From NCBI GenBank assembly GCA_038528385.1, contig JBCBET010000002.1, positions 1-64,000 on the forward strand: a stretch of 64,000 nt of DNA, in the 5' to 3' direction. Both the position numbers and the translations under genes were made by a program. This DNA is from Shimia_B sp038528385 (lineage in GTDB: Bacteria > Pseudomonadota > Alphaproteobacteria > Rhodobacterales > Rhodobacteraceae). Shown here in pieces: positions 41,509 through 51,482 of the stretch. The number at the start of each line of letters is the position of its first letter. Within the stretch, counting starts at the first letter, position 1. The notes under the pieces were generated by a model that was given only the letters and a program-made list of their open reading frames with translations, was not told the DNA's origin and did no database searches.

Positions 41509-42354
41509 CTATCGGTCCCGGCGCGGGTCGGCGGGGTAGGTGCCCAGAACCTCGAGCATGTCGGTGAAGAAGCCGAGCTCCTCTAAGGCGAGCTTGAGGT
41601 TGGCGTCGCGGGGATGGCCCTCCACGTCGGCGTAGAATTGCGTCGCGGTGAATTGCCCGCCCACCATGTAGCTTTCGAGCTTGGTCATGTTCACGCCCGC
41701 CGTGGCGAAGCCGCCCATAGCCTTGTAAAGCGCGGCGGGGATGTTGCGCACCTGGAAGACGAAGGTCGTGATCATCCGTTCCGCGCGCCGCGTCATGTCG
41801 GCATAGGGCGCCATGAGCAGGAACCGCGTGGTGTTGTTGGGGTCGTTCTCGATGCGCTCGGCCAGGGGCGCGAGGCCGTAGATCTCGCCCGCGAGCGACG
41901 AGGCGAGAGCGGCATGGGCGGGGTCCGCGCGCTCGGCCACCTCCATGGCCGCGCGGGCATTGTCGGAGGCGATGCGCGGTGCGATGCCCTGGCTCTTCAG
42001 GAAGTCCGAGCATTGCGGCAGGATGACGAGGTGGCCGTGGGCCTCCTTCACATCGCCGAGCGTCGCGCCCGGCACGCCGAGCAGGCTGATCTCCACCCGT
42101 ACGAAGGTCTCTGCGATGATGTGGAGCCCGCTCTCGGGCAGAAGCCGGTGGATATCGGCCACGCGGCCATAGGTGGAGTTTTCCACCGGCACGATGGCAA
42201 GCTCCGCCGCACCGGATTTCACGGCCTCCATGACATCCTCGAACGTCGCGCAAGGCAGGGGCACGTGATTTGGCCGCACGGTGAGGCAGGCCTGGTGCCC
42301 GTAGGCCCCGAGTTCCCCCTGAAATGCGATCTTCTTCTCCGGCGCGGCGGCCAT
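41509..42354 (-). CDS. pheA: Prephenate dehydratase
   Basis: A 281-aa monofunctional enzyme: IAFQGELGAYGHQACLTVRP, then VPVENSTYGRVADIHRLLP with the TxR-like catalytic region (NDPNNTTRFLLMA), and a C-terminal ACT domain (ESYMVGGQFTATQFYADVEG) for phenylalanine feedback. It converts prephenate to phenylpyruvate. The separate chorismate mutase (5842-6135) completes the two-step route. It is divergent from the cytochrome c gene. Confidence 0.95.
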   Translation of the reverse strand: MAAAPEKKIAFQGELGAYGHQACLTVRPNHVPLPCATFEDVMEAVKSGAAELAIVPVENSTYGRVADIHRLLPESGLHIIAETFVRVEISLLGVPGATLGDVKEAHGHLVILPQCSDFLKSQGIAPRIASDNARAAMEVAERADPAHAALASSLAGEIYGLAPLAERIENDPNNTTRFLLMAPYADMTRRAERMITTFVFQVRNIPAALYKAMGGFATAGVNMTKLESYMVGGQFTATQFYADVEGHPRDANLKLALEELGFFTDMLEVLGTYPADPRRDR

Positions 42355-42477
42355 GCGCTAGCCTTCCCTATCCTACGGTCAACCACGTCAGGGCGTTTGG
42401 TCGCGGGCTCTACACCTTGCCGCGTGCGGCGCAAAGGCGATAGGCATGATGTGCAATTGTACACTACGGAATGCGAC

Positions 42478-42993
42478 ATGCTCGACACGATGACCATGAC
42501 CAAGGCAACGGCCGCCCTGTGCGGCGCGCTGCTCGTCTTCCTCCTGGGGGCCTGGGCCGCCGAGGAGATCTATCACATGGGCGGCCACGGCTATCATCAG
42601 GAGCAGGCCTATTCGATCGACGTGCCCGAGAGCGGTGAGATCGAGGTGGTGGACGCAGGTCCCACCATGGCAGAGCTTCTGGCCGTCGCCGATGCCGGCA
42701 AGGGGGAGCGTGTCTTCAACAAATGCCGCGCCTGCCACCAGATGGCCGACGGCCAGAACGGCACCGGGCCGCATCTCTATTCCGTGGTCGGTCGCGACAT
42801 CGCCGCTGTGGGCGGCTTCGGCTATTCCGGCAAGCTGACACAGAACGGCACGGTCTGGACCGAAGAAAACCTCTGGGCCTTCCTCGAGAACCCGAAGGGC
42901 TTCGCGCCGGGCACCTCCATGAGCTTCTCGGGACTGCCCAAGCCGGAAGATCGCGCGAACCTCATCGCCTACCTCGCGACCTTCGGCGGCTAG
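42478..42993 (+). CDS. Membrane-anchored c-type cytochrome
   Basis: A 171-aa class I cytochrome c. An N-terminal helix (ATAALCGALLVFLLGAWAAE, about 10-29) serves as signal or anchor, then a linker of about 45 residues, and the haem motif CRACH (83-87) with axial Met in GTSMSFSGL. It resembles cytochrome c552/CycM, which links the bc1 complex and oxidases. The start could be 42478 or the next ATG at 42490. A TGTGCAATTGTACA quasi-palindrome (42450-42463) lies just upstream. Confidence 0.87.
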   Translation: MLDTMTMTKATAALCGALLVFLLGAWAAEEIYHMGGHGYHQEQAYSIDVPESGEIEVVDAGPTMAELLAVADAGKGERVFNKCRACHQMADGQNGTGPHLYSVVGRDIAAVGGFGYSGKLTQNGTVWTEENLWAFLENPKGFAPGTSMSFSGLPKPEDRANLIAYLATFGG

Positions 42994-43136
42994 GGGTTCG
43001 CCCCGGCCATCGGCCGCCCGGTAACCCGCGGTCACAAACGCATCAGCGTCCCGCCGGGGCGCTTTGTATTCGACATCGCTACAATTACGTTATTTTGTGT
43101 CGCGACCACATTCCGATGCGAAAGAGGATGTCCTTC

Positions 43137-45053
43137 ATGCGCCACCCGCACCGCCGTTCCATCGCCATCGCCAAAGCACGGGAAGAAGGCCAGGGCATCT
43201 GGTGGAAAACGGGCCTCCTCGCCCTCGGCCTCGTCGCTGCCGCGGGGCTCGCGCGTGCGGACGGGCATGAAGAGATCACGGTCTCCCACGGATACAGCTT
43301 CTTCGGCGATCTGGCCTATCCCGACCCCGACTTCCCGCATCTGAGCTACGTCAACCCGGACGCGCCCAAGGGCGGGGAGATCAGCATCTGGGCCCAGGGC
43401 ACCTTCGACAGCTTCAATCCCTACACGCGCAAGGGCAACAACGCCGCCCTCTCCGGGATCGGCGACGAGAGCTTGCTCACAACCTTTGCCGATGATCCCA
43501 CCTCCACCTACTGCTTCCTCTGCGAGACGCTCGAATACCCGGAGAGCCAGGAGTGGGTGATCTTCAACCTGCGCCCGGAAGTGACCTTTTCTGACGGCAC
43601 GCCGGTGACGGCCGACGACTACGTCTTTTCGTTCAACGAGCTTCTGACGAACGGCATCCCCTCCTTCCGCGCGGCCTTCGGCGCGTTTTTCGAGGACGTT
43701 GAGGCGCTCGATACGCACCGGCTCAAGGTCAACTTCAACCCCGAGAGCCCGATCCGCGACCGCATCGAGACGGCGGGCATCTTCTTTCCCATGTCTCAGG
43801 CCTGGTACGAGGAGAACGAGACGACCATCGACGCCACCCGCACCTCGCCACATCCCGGCACCGGGGCCTACGTGCTCGAAAGCTTCGACTTCTCCCGCCA
43901 GATCATCTACGCGCGCAACCCCGATTACTGGGGCCGGGATCTGAACATCAACCGCGGGCGGCAGAATTTCGACCAGATCCGCGTGGAATATTTCGGGGAT
44001 TCGACCGCGGCCTTCGAAGCCTTCAAGGCCGGCGCATATACCTTCCGGACAGAGAACACGTCCCGTCTCTGGGCCACGGGTTACGAGTTTCCGGCGCTCG
44101 AGGACGGCTTCGTCGTCCGCGAGGAGTTGCCCGACGGCTCGCTCGGGCGCAACCAGTCCTTCATCATGAACCTGCGCCGGGAGAAATTTCAGGACATCCG
44201 CGTGCGCGAGGCCGTGCGCCTCATGTTCAACTTCAACTGGTCCAACGAGTCGCTCTTTTTCGGCCTCTATGAGCGCCCGTCGAGCTTTTGGCAGTTTTCG
44301 GAGAACGAGGCCGCGGGCCTGCCGTCGGAGGCCGAACGCGCCATCCTTGCGCCGCTCGTGGACGAGGGCCTGATCGACGCATCCCTCCTCAGCGAGGCGC
44401 CCATCGCCGCGCCCGTCTCCGGCGCGCGCCAATTCGACCGCGGCAATGCGCGGGAGGCCCAAGCGCTCCTCGACGCGGCGGGCTGGATGGTGAACCCGTC
44501 CACCGGGCTCCGCGAGAAGGACGGCGAGGTGCTGGAGATGGTCTTTCTCGAAAGCTCCCCCAGCTTCGACCGCATCATCAACCCCTACGTCGAGAACCTC
44601 CGCAACATCGGCATCGACGCCAAGCTCGAGCGCGTGGACCCCGCCCAAGAGCAGGAGCGGATGCGCGTCTACGACTATGACATTTCGACCATGGGATGGT
44701 CGCTGGGCTACGAGCCCTCCACGGGGCTGCGCCAGTGGTTCGCGGGCGCGCTTAAGGACGAGAGCTCGCGCAACCTCGCCGGGGTGGACGATCCGGCGGT
44801 GGACCGCATCATCGAGCGTGTCGTGGCCGCGGAGACGAGCGAAGAGCTCCAGACCGCCGTGCGCGCCCTCGACCGTGTCTTGCGCTCTATCAGGTTCAAC
44901 GTGCCGCAATGGCAGAACACCGAGCACTGGGTGGCGTATTGGGATCAGTACGGCCGCCCGGATCCGCTCCCGCCGCTGGCGCTGGGGCAGCTCGATTTCT
45001 GGTGGTACGACGCCGAGAAGGGCCAGGCCCTCCGCGACGCCGGCGCGCTCTGA
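43137..45053 (+). CDS. yejA: Periplasmic peptide-binding protein YejA
   Basis: A 638-aa SBP family 5 protein. The signal peptide follows a basic start (WWKTGLLALGLVAAAGLARA-DG). Mature blocks ITVSHGYSFFGDLAYPDPDF, SYVNPDAPKGGEISIWAQGT and TFSDGTPVTADDYVFSFNEL match the YejA/microcin C-type oligopeptide receptor. The ATG at 43137 was chosen since GAGG lies 9 nt before it. The gene starts the yejABEF operon. Confidence 0.93.
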   Translation: MRHPHRRSIAIAKAREEGQGIWWKTGLLALGLVAAAGLARADGHEEITVSHGYSFFGDLAYPDPDFPHLSYVNPDAPKGGEISIWAQGTFDSFNPYTRKGNNAALSGIGDESLLTTFADDPTSTYCFLCETLEYPESQEWVIFNLRPEVTFSDGTPVTADDYVFSFNELLTNGIPSFRAAFGAFFEDVEALDTHRLKVNFNPESPIRDRIETAGIFFPMSQAWYEENETTIDATRTSPHPGTGAYVLESFDFSRQIIYARNPDYWGRDLNINRGRQNFDQIRVEYFGDSTAAFEAFKAGAYTFRTENTSRLWATGYEFPALEDGFVVREELPDGSLGRNQSFIMNLRREKFQDIRVREAVRLMFNFNWSNESLFFGLYERPSSFWQFSENEAAGLPSEAERAILAPLVDEGLIDASLLSEAPIAAPVSGARQFDRGNAREAQALLDAAGWMVNPSTGLREKDGEVLEMVFLESSPSFDRIINPYVENLRNIGIDAKLERVDPAQEQERMRVYDYDISTMGWSLGYEPSTGLRQWFAGALKDESSRNLAGVDDPAVDRIIERVVAAETSEELQTAVRALDRVLRSIRFNVPQWQNTEHWVAYWDQYGRPDPLPPLALGQLDFWWYDAEKGQALRDAGAL

Positions 45054-45060
45054 GGCCGCG

Positions 45061-46134
45061 ATGTCCGCCTACATCCTCCGACGCCTGCTCCTGGTGATCC
45101 CCACGCTCTTCGGCGTGATGCTCATCAACTTCGCCCTCGTTCAATTCGTGCCCGGCGGGCCGGTGGAGCAGGTCCTCGCGCAGCTCGAAGGGGAAGGAGA
45201 CGTGCTAGCGGGCTTTGCCGGCAATGACGATCCCATCGACGTCGGGCAGGAGAGCGAATACGCGGGCTCCCGCGGCCTGCCGCAGGAATTCATCGAGAAG
45301 CTCGAGCGCGAGTTCGGCCTCGACAAGCCGCCCTTCGAGCGCTTCATCCTCATGATGGGCAACTACATCCGCCTCGATTTCGGGGAGAGCTATTTCCGCG
45401 ATATCGAGGTCATGGCCCTCGTGGCCGAAAAACTACCCGTCTCCATCTCGCTCGGCCTCTGGTCCACCGTGCTGATCTACCTCGTCTCGATCCCAATGGG
45501 CATCCGCAAGGCCGTCCATGACGGATCGAGCTTCGACACCTGGACCTCTGTGGCCATCATCGTGGGCTACGCGATCCCGGGCTTCCTCTTCGCGGTGCTC
45601 CTCATCGTGCTCTTCGCGGGGGGCTCGTATCTCCAGATCTTCCCGCTCCGAGGATTGACCTCCGACAATTTCGAGGAGCTGAGCGCCTTGGGCAAGGTCG
45701 CCGACTATTTCTGGCACATCACGCTGCCGGTTGTGGCGTCCTCCATCGCGGGCTTTGCGACGCTGACGCTACTCACGAAGAACTCCTTCCTCGACGAGAT
45801 CAACAAGCAATACGTCATCACCGCCAAGGCCAAGGGCCTGTCGGAAAAGCGGGTGCTTTACGGCCACGTCTTCCGCAACGCGATGCTCATCGTGATCTCG
45901 GGCTTCCCGGCGCTTTTCATCGGCATCTTCTTCGGCTCCTCACTCATCATCGAGGTGCTCTTTTCGCTCGATGGTCTGGGGCGCCTGGGCTTCGAGGCCG
46001 CGCTCGAGCGGGATTACCCGGTGATCTTCGGCACGCTCTTCGCCTTCGGGCTCGTGGGCCTCGTCGTCGGCATCCTCAGCGATCTGATGTATGTCCTCGT
46101 GGATCCCCGCATCGATTTCGAGAGGAGGGGCTAG
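45061..46134 (+). CDS. yejB: Peptide ABC transporter permease YejB
   Basis: A 357-aa DppB-type permease with about six helices. N-terminal YILRRLLLVIPTLFGVMLIN and FALVQFVPGGPVEQVLAQLE are typical, with a long periplasmic insertion (about 50-110) seen in YejB. The EAA loop is at KQYVITAKAKGLSEKRVLYG. It follows yejA by 7 bp and precedes yejE by 2 bp. Confidence 0.94.
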   Translation: MSAYILRRLLLVIPTLFGVMLINFALVQFVPGGPVEQVLAQLEGEGDVLAGFAGNDDPIDVGQESEYAGSRGLPQEFIEKLEREFGLDKPPFERFILMMGNYIRLDFGESYFRDIEVMALVAEKLPVSISLGLWSTVLIYLVSIPMGIRKAVHDGSSFDTWTSVAIIVGYAIPGFLFAVLLIVLFAGGSYLQIFPLRGLTSDNFEELSALGKVADYFWHITLPVVASSIAGFATLTLLTKNSFLDEINKQYVITAKAKGLSEKRVLYGHVFRNAMLIVISGFPALFIGIFFGSSLIIEVLFSLDGLGRLGFEAALERDYPVIFGTLFAFGLVGLVVGILSDLMYVLVDPRIDFERRG

Positions 46135-46136
46135 GC

Positions 46137-47309
46137 ATGGCGCTGTCTCCCATCAACAGGCGTCGCTGGCAGAACTTCCGCGCCAACAAGCGGGCGTATT
46201 GGTCGCTCATCATCTTCACCTGTCTCTTCACGCTCTCGCTCTTCGCGGAGTTCCTGGCCAACGACAAACCGATCCTCGTGAACTATCGCGGCGAGTACCG
46301 GATGCCGATCCTGAGCTTCCACAGCGAGCAGAGCTTCGGCGGCGATTTCGCCACCGAAGCCGTCTACCGCGACCCGGAGGTGCAATGCCTCATCCAGTCG
46401 GGCGGCGTGGCCGACGATTGCTTCGACGACCCGCTGGGCACGATCGAGCTCATCGAGGCCGATGCCTACAGCCATCCCGACTTCGCCGAGGGCTGGACGA
46501 TCTGGCCGCCCATCCGCAATTCCTTCGACAATTCGGTGGACCGCCCCGGCGCGGCACCCCTGCCGCCCAACGGGCAGAACCTGCTGGGCACTGACGACAC
46601 CAAGCGCGACGTGCTCGCGCGGGTGATCTACGGCTTCCGCCTCTCCATCGTCTTCACGATCATGGTGACGACGGCGGCTTCTCTTATCGGCATCGTCGCG
46701 GGCGCGGTGCAGGGCTATTTCGGCGGCTGGATCGACCTCGGCTTCCAGCGCTTCCTGGAGATCTTCTCGGCCGTCCCCTCGCTCTACATCATCATCATCC
46801 TCTTCGCGATCCTGGGGCGAAGTTTCTGGCTCCTTGTCATACTCAGTATCTTCTTCGGCTGGCCCGCGCTGACGGGCGTGGTCCGCGCGGAATTCCTGCG
46901 CGCGCGGAATTTCGAATATGTGCGCGCGGCGCAGGCGCTGGGCGTCAGTAACTGGACCATCATGTTCCGCCACATGCTGCCCAACGCCATGGTGGCCACG
47001 CTCACGCTCCTGCCCTTCATCGTCACGGGTACCATCGGTGCGCTGGCCTCGCTCGACTTCCTGGGCTTCGGCCTGCCGTCCTCGGCGCCGTCGCTGGGCG
47101 AGTTGACGCTTCAGGCCAAGCAGAACCTGCAAGCGCCATGGCTCGGCTTCACGGCCTTCTTCACCTTCGCGATCATGCTCTCGCTTCTGGTCTTCATCTT
47201 CGAGGGCGTGCGAGACGCCTTCGACCCCCGCAAGGTCTTCGTGGCCGGCGGTGCGGTGACGGAGACCGATCCCGTGGTCCAGCCCGTCCGCAAGGAGGCC
47301 GCAGAGTGA
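46137..47309 (+). CDS. yejE: Peptide ABC transporter permease YejE
   Basis: A 390-aa DppC-type permease. The N-terminal NRRRWQNFRANKRAYWSLII and a long periplasmic segment (YRGEYRMPILSFHSEQSFGG) match YejE. The transport domain has NLLGTDDTKRDVLARVIYGF and the EAA loop RAAQALGVSNWTIMFRHMLP. AGGAGGGG precedes its ATG. A 175-bp gap without a credible gene separates it from yejF. Confidence 0.94.
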   Translation: MALSPINRRRWQNFRANKRAYWSLIIFTCLFTLSLFAEFLANDKPILVNYRGEYRMPILSFHSEQSFGGDFATEAVYRDPEVQCLIQSGGVADDCFDDPLGTIELIEADAYSHPDFAEGWTIWPPIRNSFDNSVDRPGAAPLPPNGQNLLGTDDTKRDVLARVIYGFRLSIVFTIMVTTAASLIGIVAGAVQGYFGGWIDLGFQRFLEIFSAVPSLYIIIILFAILGRSFWLLVILSIFFGWPALTGVVRAEFLRARNFEYVRAAQALGVSNWTIMFRHMLPNAMVATLTLLPFIVTGTIGALASLDFLGFGLPSSAPSLGELTLQAKQNLQAPWLGFTAFFTFAIMLSLLVFIFEGVRDAFDPRKVFVAGGAVTETDPVVQPVRKEAAE

Positions 47310-47484
47310 CGACGCCCGCATCGCTCGGGCGCACATGCGCCACGCCCGACCTGTCCCGCGGGAGGGCATATGCAGGCATCGCGGTCAGAACCGGCGTTGG
47401 ATTTGACGCGGGCCGGGCGCGTTGGAACACCGCGGCACGCTTCCTTGAGGTCGGGCATGGCCCTTGCGCGCGGAGAAACACGTC

Positions 47485-49077
47485 ATGACCTCCGTCCTCG
47501 ACGTCTCCAACCTACAGGTTTCCTTCGGCGCAGCCGAAGCGGTCAAGGGCGTGAGCTTCAAGATCGAGAAGGGTGAAACCGTGGCTCTCGTGGGCGAGAG
47601 CGGGTCCGGCAAATCCGTCACCGCGCTCTCCACCGTCTCGCTTCTGGGCTCCAATGCCCGCGTCGCGGGCTCCGTGCGCTACAACGGCGAGGAGCTCGTG
47701 GGCATGACCGAGCGCGAGCTCATGCGCATCCGCGGCAACGATATCAGCTTCATCTTCCAGGAGCCGATGACCTCGCTCAACCCGCTCCACACCCTCGAAA
47801 AGCAGCTCACAGAGAGCCTCGCCCTGCACCAGGGCGTGCAGGGGGAGGAGGCGCGCGTGCGGGTGCTCGACCTGCTGCACAAGGTGGGTATTCGGAACGC
47901 CGAAAGCCGCCTCACGGCCTATCCGCACCAGCTCTCCGGCGGGCAGCGGCAGCGCGTCATGATCGCCATGGCGCTCGCCAACGGGCCCGAGCTTCTCATC
48001 GCCGATGAGCCCACAACCGCGCTCGACGTGACGATCCAGGCGCAGATCCTCGAACTCCTCTCGGAGCTGAAGCGTGCCGAAGGGCTTTCCATGCTCTTCA
48101 TCACCCACGACCTGACGATCGTGCGCCAATTCGCCGACCGCGTCTGCGTGATGAAGGACGGGCTCATCGTGGAGGCGGGACCCACCAAGGAGGTCTTCGA
48201 CGCGCCCGAGCATCCCTACACGCAAAAGCTCCTGAATGCAGAGCCCACCGGCCAGCCCGCGCCCGTGAGCAGCGAGGCCCCCGTCGTGGCCGAGACGGAG
48301 CACCTGAAGATCTGGTTCCCGATCCAGAAGGGCTTCCTGAAGCGCACCGTGGGCTACGTGAAGGCGGTGAACGACGCCACGCTTTCCGTCCGCGCGGGGG
48401 AGACGGTGGGGATCGTGGGCGAGAGCGGGTCGGGCAAGACGACGCTGGCGCTCGCCATCATGCGCCTAATCGCGTCCGAGCATCGCATCAGCTTTCTCGG
48501 GCGCGACATCCAGGGGCTCCGGCCCCGGCAGATGCGCCCGCTCCGGAAGGACATGCAGATCGTCTTCCAGGACCCGTTCGGCTCCCTCAGCCCTCGCATG
48601 TCCGTGGCCGAGATCGTGGCCGAAGGCCTCGGCGTCCACGGCGTGGAACAGGGGCAAAACCCGCGCGAAATGGTGGCGGACATCCTCGAAGAAGTGGGGA
48701 TCGACCCGGCCTCCATGGACCGCTACCCCCACGAGTTCTCCGGCGGCCAGCGGCAGCGCGTCGCCGTGGCCCGCGCCATGATCCTGCGTCCGAAGCTCGT
48801 GGTGCTGGACGAGCCCACCTCCGCGCTCGACATGACCGTGCAGAGCCAGATCGTGGACCTCCTGCGCGGCCTGCAGGAGCGCTACAGCCTGGCCTACCTC
48901 TTCATCAGCCACGATCTCAAGGTCGTGCGCGCGCTCAGCCACAAGGTGATGGTGATGAAAGAAGGCGACGTGGTGGAGGCCGGGTCCGTGGATCAGATCT
49001 TCGACGCGCCGCGCACGGAGTATACCCGGACGCTGATCTCGGCCGCCTTCGATCTGAGCGACCAGGTCGTCGCCTGA
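47485..49077 (+). CDS. yejF: Peptide ABC transporter ATPase YejF (double NBD)
   Basis: A 530-aa protein with two fused ATPase domains: Walker A GESGSGKSV and GESGSGKTT, signatures LSGGQRQRVMIAMALANGPE and FSGGQRQRVAVARAMILRPK, and two Walker B DEPT(T/S)ALD motifs. It energises the YejABE importer, which takes up oligopeptides and microcin C-like peptide-nucleotides. The start at 47485 has GGAG upstream. Confidence 0.95.
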   Translation: MTSVLDVSNLQVSFGAAEAVKGVSFKIEKGETVALVGESGSGKSVTALSTVSLLGSNARVAGSVRYNGEELVGMTERELMRIRGNDISFIFQEPMTSLNPLHTLEKQLTESLALHQGVQGEEARVRVLDLLHKVGIRNAESRLTAYPHQLSGGQRQRVMIAMALANGPELLIADEPTTALDVTIQAQILELLSELKRAEGLSMLFITHDLTIVRQFADRVCVMKDGLIVEAGPTKEVFDAPEHPYTQKLLNAEPTGQPAPVSSEAPVVAETEHLKIWFPIQKGFLKRTVGYVKAVNDATLSVRAGETVGIVGESGSGKTTLALAIMRLIASEHRISFLGRDIQGLRPRQMRPLRKDMQIVFQDPFGSLSPRMSVAEIVAEGLGVHGVEQGQNPREMVADILEEVGIDPASMDRYPHEFSGGQRQRVAVARAMILRPKLVVLDEPTSALDMTVQSQIVDLLRGLQERYSLAYLFISHDLKVVRALSHKVMVMKEGDVVEAGSVDQIFDAPRTEYTRTLISAAFDLSDQVVA

Positions 49078-49135
49078 GGCGCAGGGCGTCGCTGCGGCCT
49101 GAGGCGTGCTGCGGGAATGCGGGCTTTTCGGCGCC

Positions 49136-50491
49136 TTAGCCCGGTCCCATCATGAAGCATTGCGTGCCCCGGGCCTGTAGGCGGCGACAGGCGAGGTCGG
49201 CACTGTCGCGCGTCATGCCCGCGAAGTTCGCGTCGAAGCCCGACGACTGCCGCACCACCTTGCGCAGCGTCCCGTCGAGCGTCGCCATCTCGGCCAAGGC
49301 CACCTGCAACAAGGCCCGCTCGGCGGCGAAGCGCGACGGGAAACGCCCCACATTGATGCCCCATTGCTTGCCGCCCGAGGTGGAGGCGCGGGTCACGATC
49401 TCGGGCTCGGCGGCTGCACCCGCGATATCCACGGGCCGCTGCCGCGGCAGGACCGAGGCGACCACGGCCGCATCCGTGGCGGATGCCCCGCCCTGGGTCG
49501 CCGTCTCCAGCGCCTCGAGGATGTCCGCCTGGGCCACCTTGAGCACCGGCGCCGCCGTCCGGCCGGAGCCGGGCCGAAGCTTCGGGCGGAGGCTTTTGCG
49601 CACCGCGGTCTGGAGCCGGATCGTCTTGCCGCCGATGCCGCCCGGCACGGCCCGCAGCACCGGCTTGCGGAGCGCCACCCGCGTGGGCGCACGGTCGAAC
49701 CCCATGTCCAAAAGCTCGGCCACCCGCGCGTTCCGCGTCGCCGTGGAGCGCCCGCCAAAGACGGTGGCGATCACCCGCTCCTGCCCGCGCTCGGCGGAGG
49801 CCACGAGGTTGAAGCCCGCCGCGCGGGTATAGCCGGTCTTGATCCCGTCGGCCCCGCGATAGGCGTTGAGAAGCCGCCGGTTGGTGTTGCGGACCTCCGC
49901 GATCCCCGCATTCGTGGAGCGCCGCGAGAAGAGGTTGTAGTATTGCGGATAGTCGTAAAGCACGTGGCGCCCGAGCGTCGTCATGTCTCGCGCGGTGCTC
50001 AGATGCCCGCTTTCGGTAAGGCCGTGGGCGTTCTTGAAGGTCGTGCGCGTCATGCCCATGGCCTTGGCCGTGGCGTTCATCCGCCGGGCGAAGGCCGCCT
50101 CGGAGCCTGAGATCGCCTCCCCGATGGCGGTGGCGGCGTCGTTGGCGCTTTTGATCGCCGAGGCGCGGATGAGGTAGCGGAGCCGGATCTTCGAGCCCGC
50201 GCGGAGGCCGAGCTTTGATGGCGGCTCCGCGGCGGCCTTCCGCGAGATCGTCACCGCCGTGTCGAGGCCGATTTCGCCGCGCTCCACCGCCTGAAAGGCG
50301 ATGTAGAGCGTCATCATCTTGGTGAGCGAGGCCGGGTGTAGCCGGGTATCGGCGTTCCGGGAATGGAGCACCTCGCCCGATCGCGCGTCGACGACCATGG
50401 CCGCGTAGGGCGCGGTGAGCGCCTGCGTCGCGAAGAAAACCGTAAGAACAACGAGCCCAAAGCGGGCTGCCTGAAAAAGACGCGTTTGCAC
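49136..50491 (-). CDS. D-alanyl-D-alanine carboxypeptidase with C-terminal SPOR-like domain
   Basis: A 451-aa penicillin-binding protein (DacA/DacF type). The signal segment is FGLVVLTVFFATQALTAPYA. Motifs are SLTK (55-58), SAN (115-117) and KTG (218-220). Residues 370-450 (KQWGINVGRFPSRFAAERAL, ACRRLQARGTQCFMM) look like a SPOR peptidoglycan-binding domain. It trims stem peptides in the periplasm. The start is GTG at 50491. The gap 50492-50694 is without a gene. Confidence 0.92.
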   Translation of the reverse strand: MQTRLFQAARFGLVVLTVFFATQALTAPYAAMVVDARSGEVLHSRNADTRLHPASLTKMMTLYIAFQAVERGEIGLDTAVTISRKAAAEPPSKLGLRAGSKIRLRYLIRASAIKSANDAATAIGEAISGSEAAFARRMNATAKAMGMTRTTFKNAHGLTESGHLSTARDMTTLGRHVLYDYPQYYNLFSRRSTNAGIAEVRNTNRRLLNAYRGADGIKTGYTRAAGFNLVASAERGQERVIATVFGGRSTATRNARVAELLDMGFDRAPTRVALRKPVLRAVPGGIGGKTIRLQTAVRKSLRPKLRPGSGRTAAPVLKVAQADILEALETATQGGASATDAAVVASVLPRQRPVDIAGAAAEPEIVTRASTSGGKQWGINVGRFPSRFAAERALLQVALAEMATLDGTLRKVVRQSSGFDANFAGMTRDSADLACRRLQARGTQCFMMGPG

Positions 50492-50694
50492 GTCACTGCC
50501 TCTATCTGCCTCGGGGCCGCAGGTTCGTCCCGCGTGCCGATCATGGTTAGCGGCAGCCTAACACACGGTTTCCATTGGAAGAACTGAAATCCATGCACGA
50601 ATTGTGGCAATTTGAAGGCAATTCTTCCCACATCTGGTGCACGCCCCTCACGAGCATACAACATGTACAAATGCGGCGGGAAAGTGGCGCCGCT

Positions 50695-51396
50695 TCATCC
50701 GAATTGCGACAAAAGCCCGGGCAACGCGTCCATGCGCTCCACCCGGTGATAGCGCGGATGGCCCTCGGGCGCGTCGGCAGCCTCATGCGCCCACTCGATC
50801 TCGAAGGGGATGTGGGTGGCGAAGGCGCCCACCTCGAGCGCGGGCAGGATGTCCGAGCGCATGGAATTGCCCACCATCATCGTCACCGGCGCCTCGCCCC
50901 CGAGGCACCGCTGGTAGGTGTCGGGATCCTTTTCGGACACGACGTGGACCGCCTCGAAGATCTCGCCGAGGCCCGACGCGGCCAGCTTCTCCTCCTGGTG
51001 CAGAAGGTCGCCCTTGGTGATGAGCATGAGCCGATAGCCGCCCGACAGCGCCCGGAGCGTGTCTTCCACCCCGGGCAGTAGCTCCACCGGATGGGCGAGG
51101 AGATCGCGCCCGCCATCGAGGATCTCCGAGATCACGGAGGCGGGGACGCGCCCCTCGCTCACCTCGATGGCCACCTCGATCATCGAGAGTGTGAACCCCT
51201 TCACTCCGTAGCCGTACCGCCCCAGATTGCGGCGCTCGGTTTCGAGCATCCGAGCGTGCAGCGTCACGCGGTCGGAATAGGGCGCAAGCAGCGCCTCCAC
51301 CCGCTCCTGGGTGAGCTGAAAGAACGTCTCGTTGTGCCAGAGTGTATCGTCGGCGTCGAAGGCCAGCGTCGACAGGCGGTGATTGACCAAACTCAC
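50695..51396 (-). CDS. HAD-superfamily hydrolase (YjjG-like)
   Basis: A 233-aa HAD phosphatase: motif I TLAFDADDTLWHNE (Asp14, Asp16), motif II LMLITKGD, Lys at motif III, and motif IV VTMMVGNSMRSDI. A helical cap lies between motifs I and II. Nucleotide or sugar phosphate hydrolysis is likely. It is divergent from clpS. Confidence 0.88.
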   Translation of the reverse strand: MSLVNHRLSTLAFDADDTLWHNETFFQLTQERVEALLAPYSDRVTLHARMLETERRNLGRYGYGVKGFTLSMIEVAIEVSEGRVPASVISEILDGGRDLLAHPVELLPGVEDTLRALSGGYRLMLITKGDLLHQEEKLAASGLGEIFEAVHVVSEKDPDTYQRCLGGEAPVTMMVGNSMRSDILPALEVGAFATHIPFEIEWAHEAADAPEGHPRYHRVERMDALPGLLSQFG

Positions 51397-51482
51397 ATTC
51401 CTTTCTGGCCGGGCGGTGCTTTGATCTTTTCATGCCCGAGCGTGGCCTTATATAACAGGGCCGAACCGCAGGGGATGTCTTT

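Noticed and set aside
47370..47576. Plus-strand 68-codon frame in the yejE-yejF gap with GGAGGG nearby
   Set aside because: The spacing to its ATG is only 3 nt, and most of the frame overlaps yejF in a different frame with Arg-rich, non-protein-like composition.
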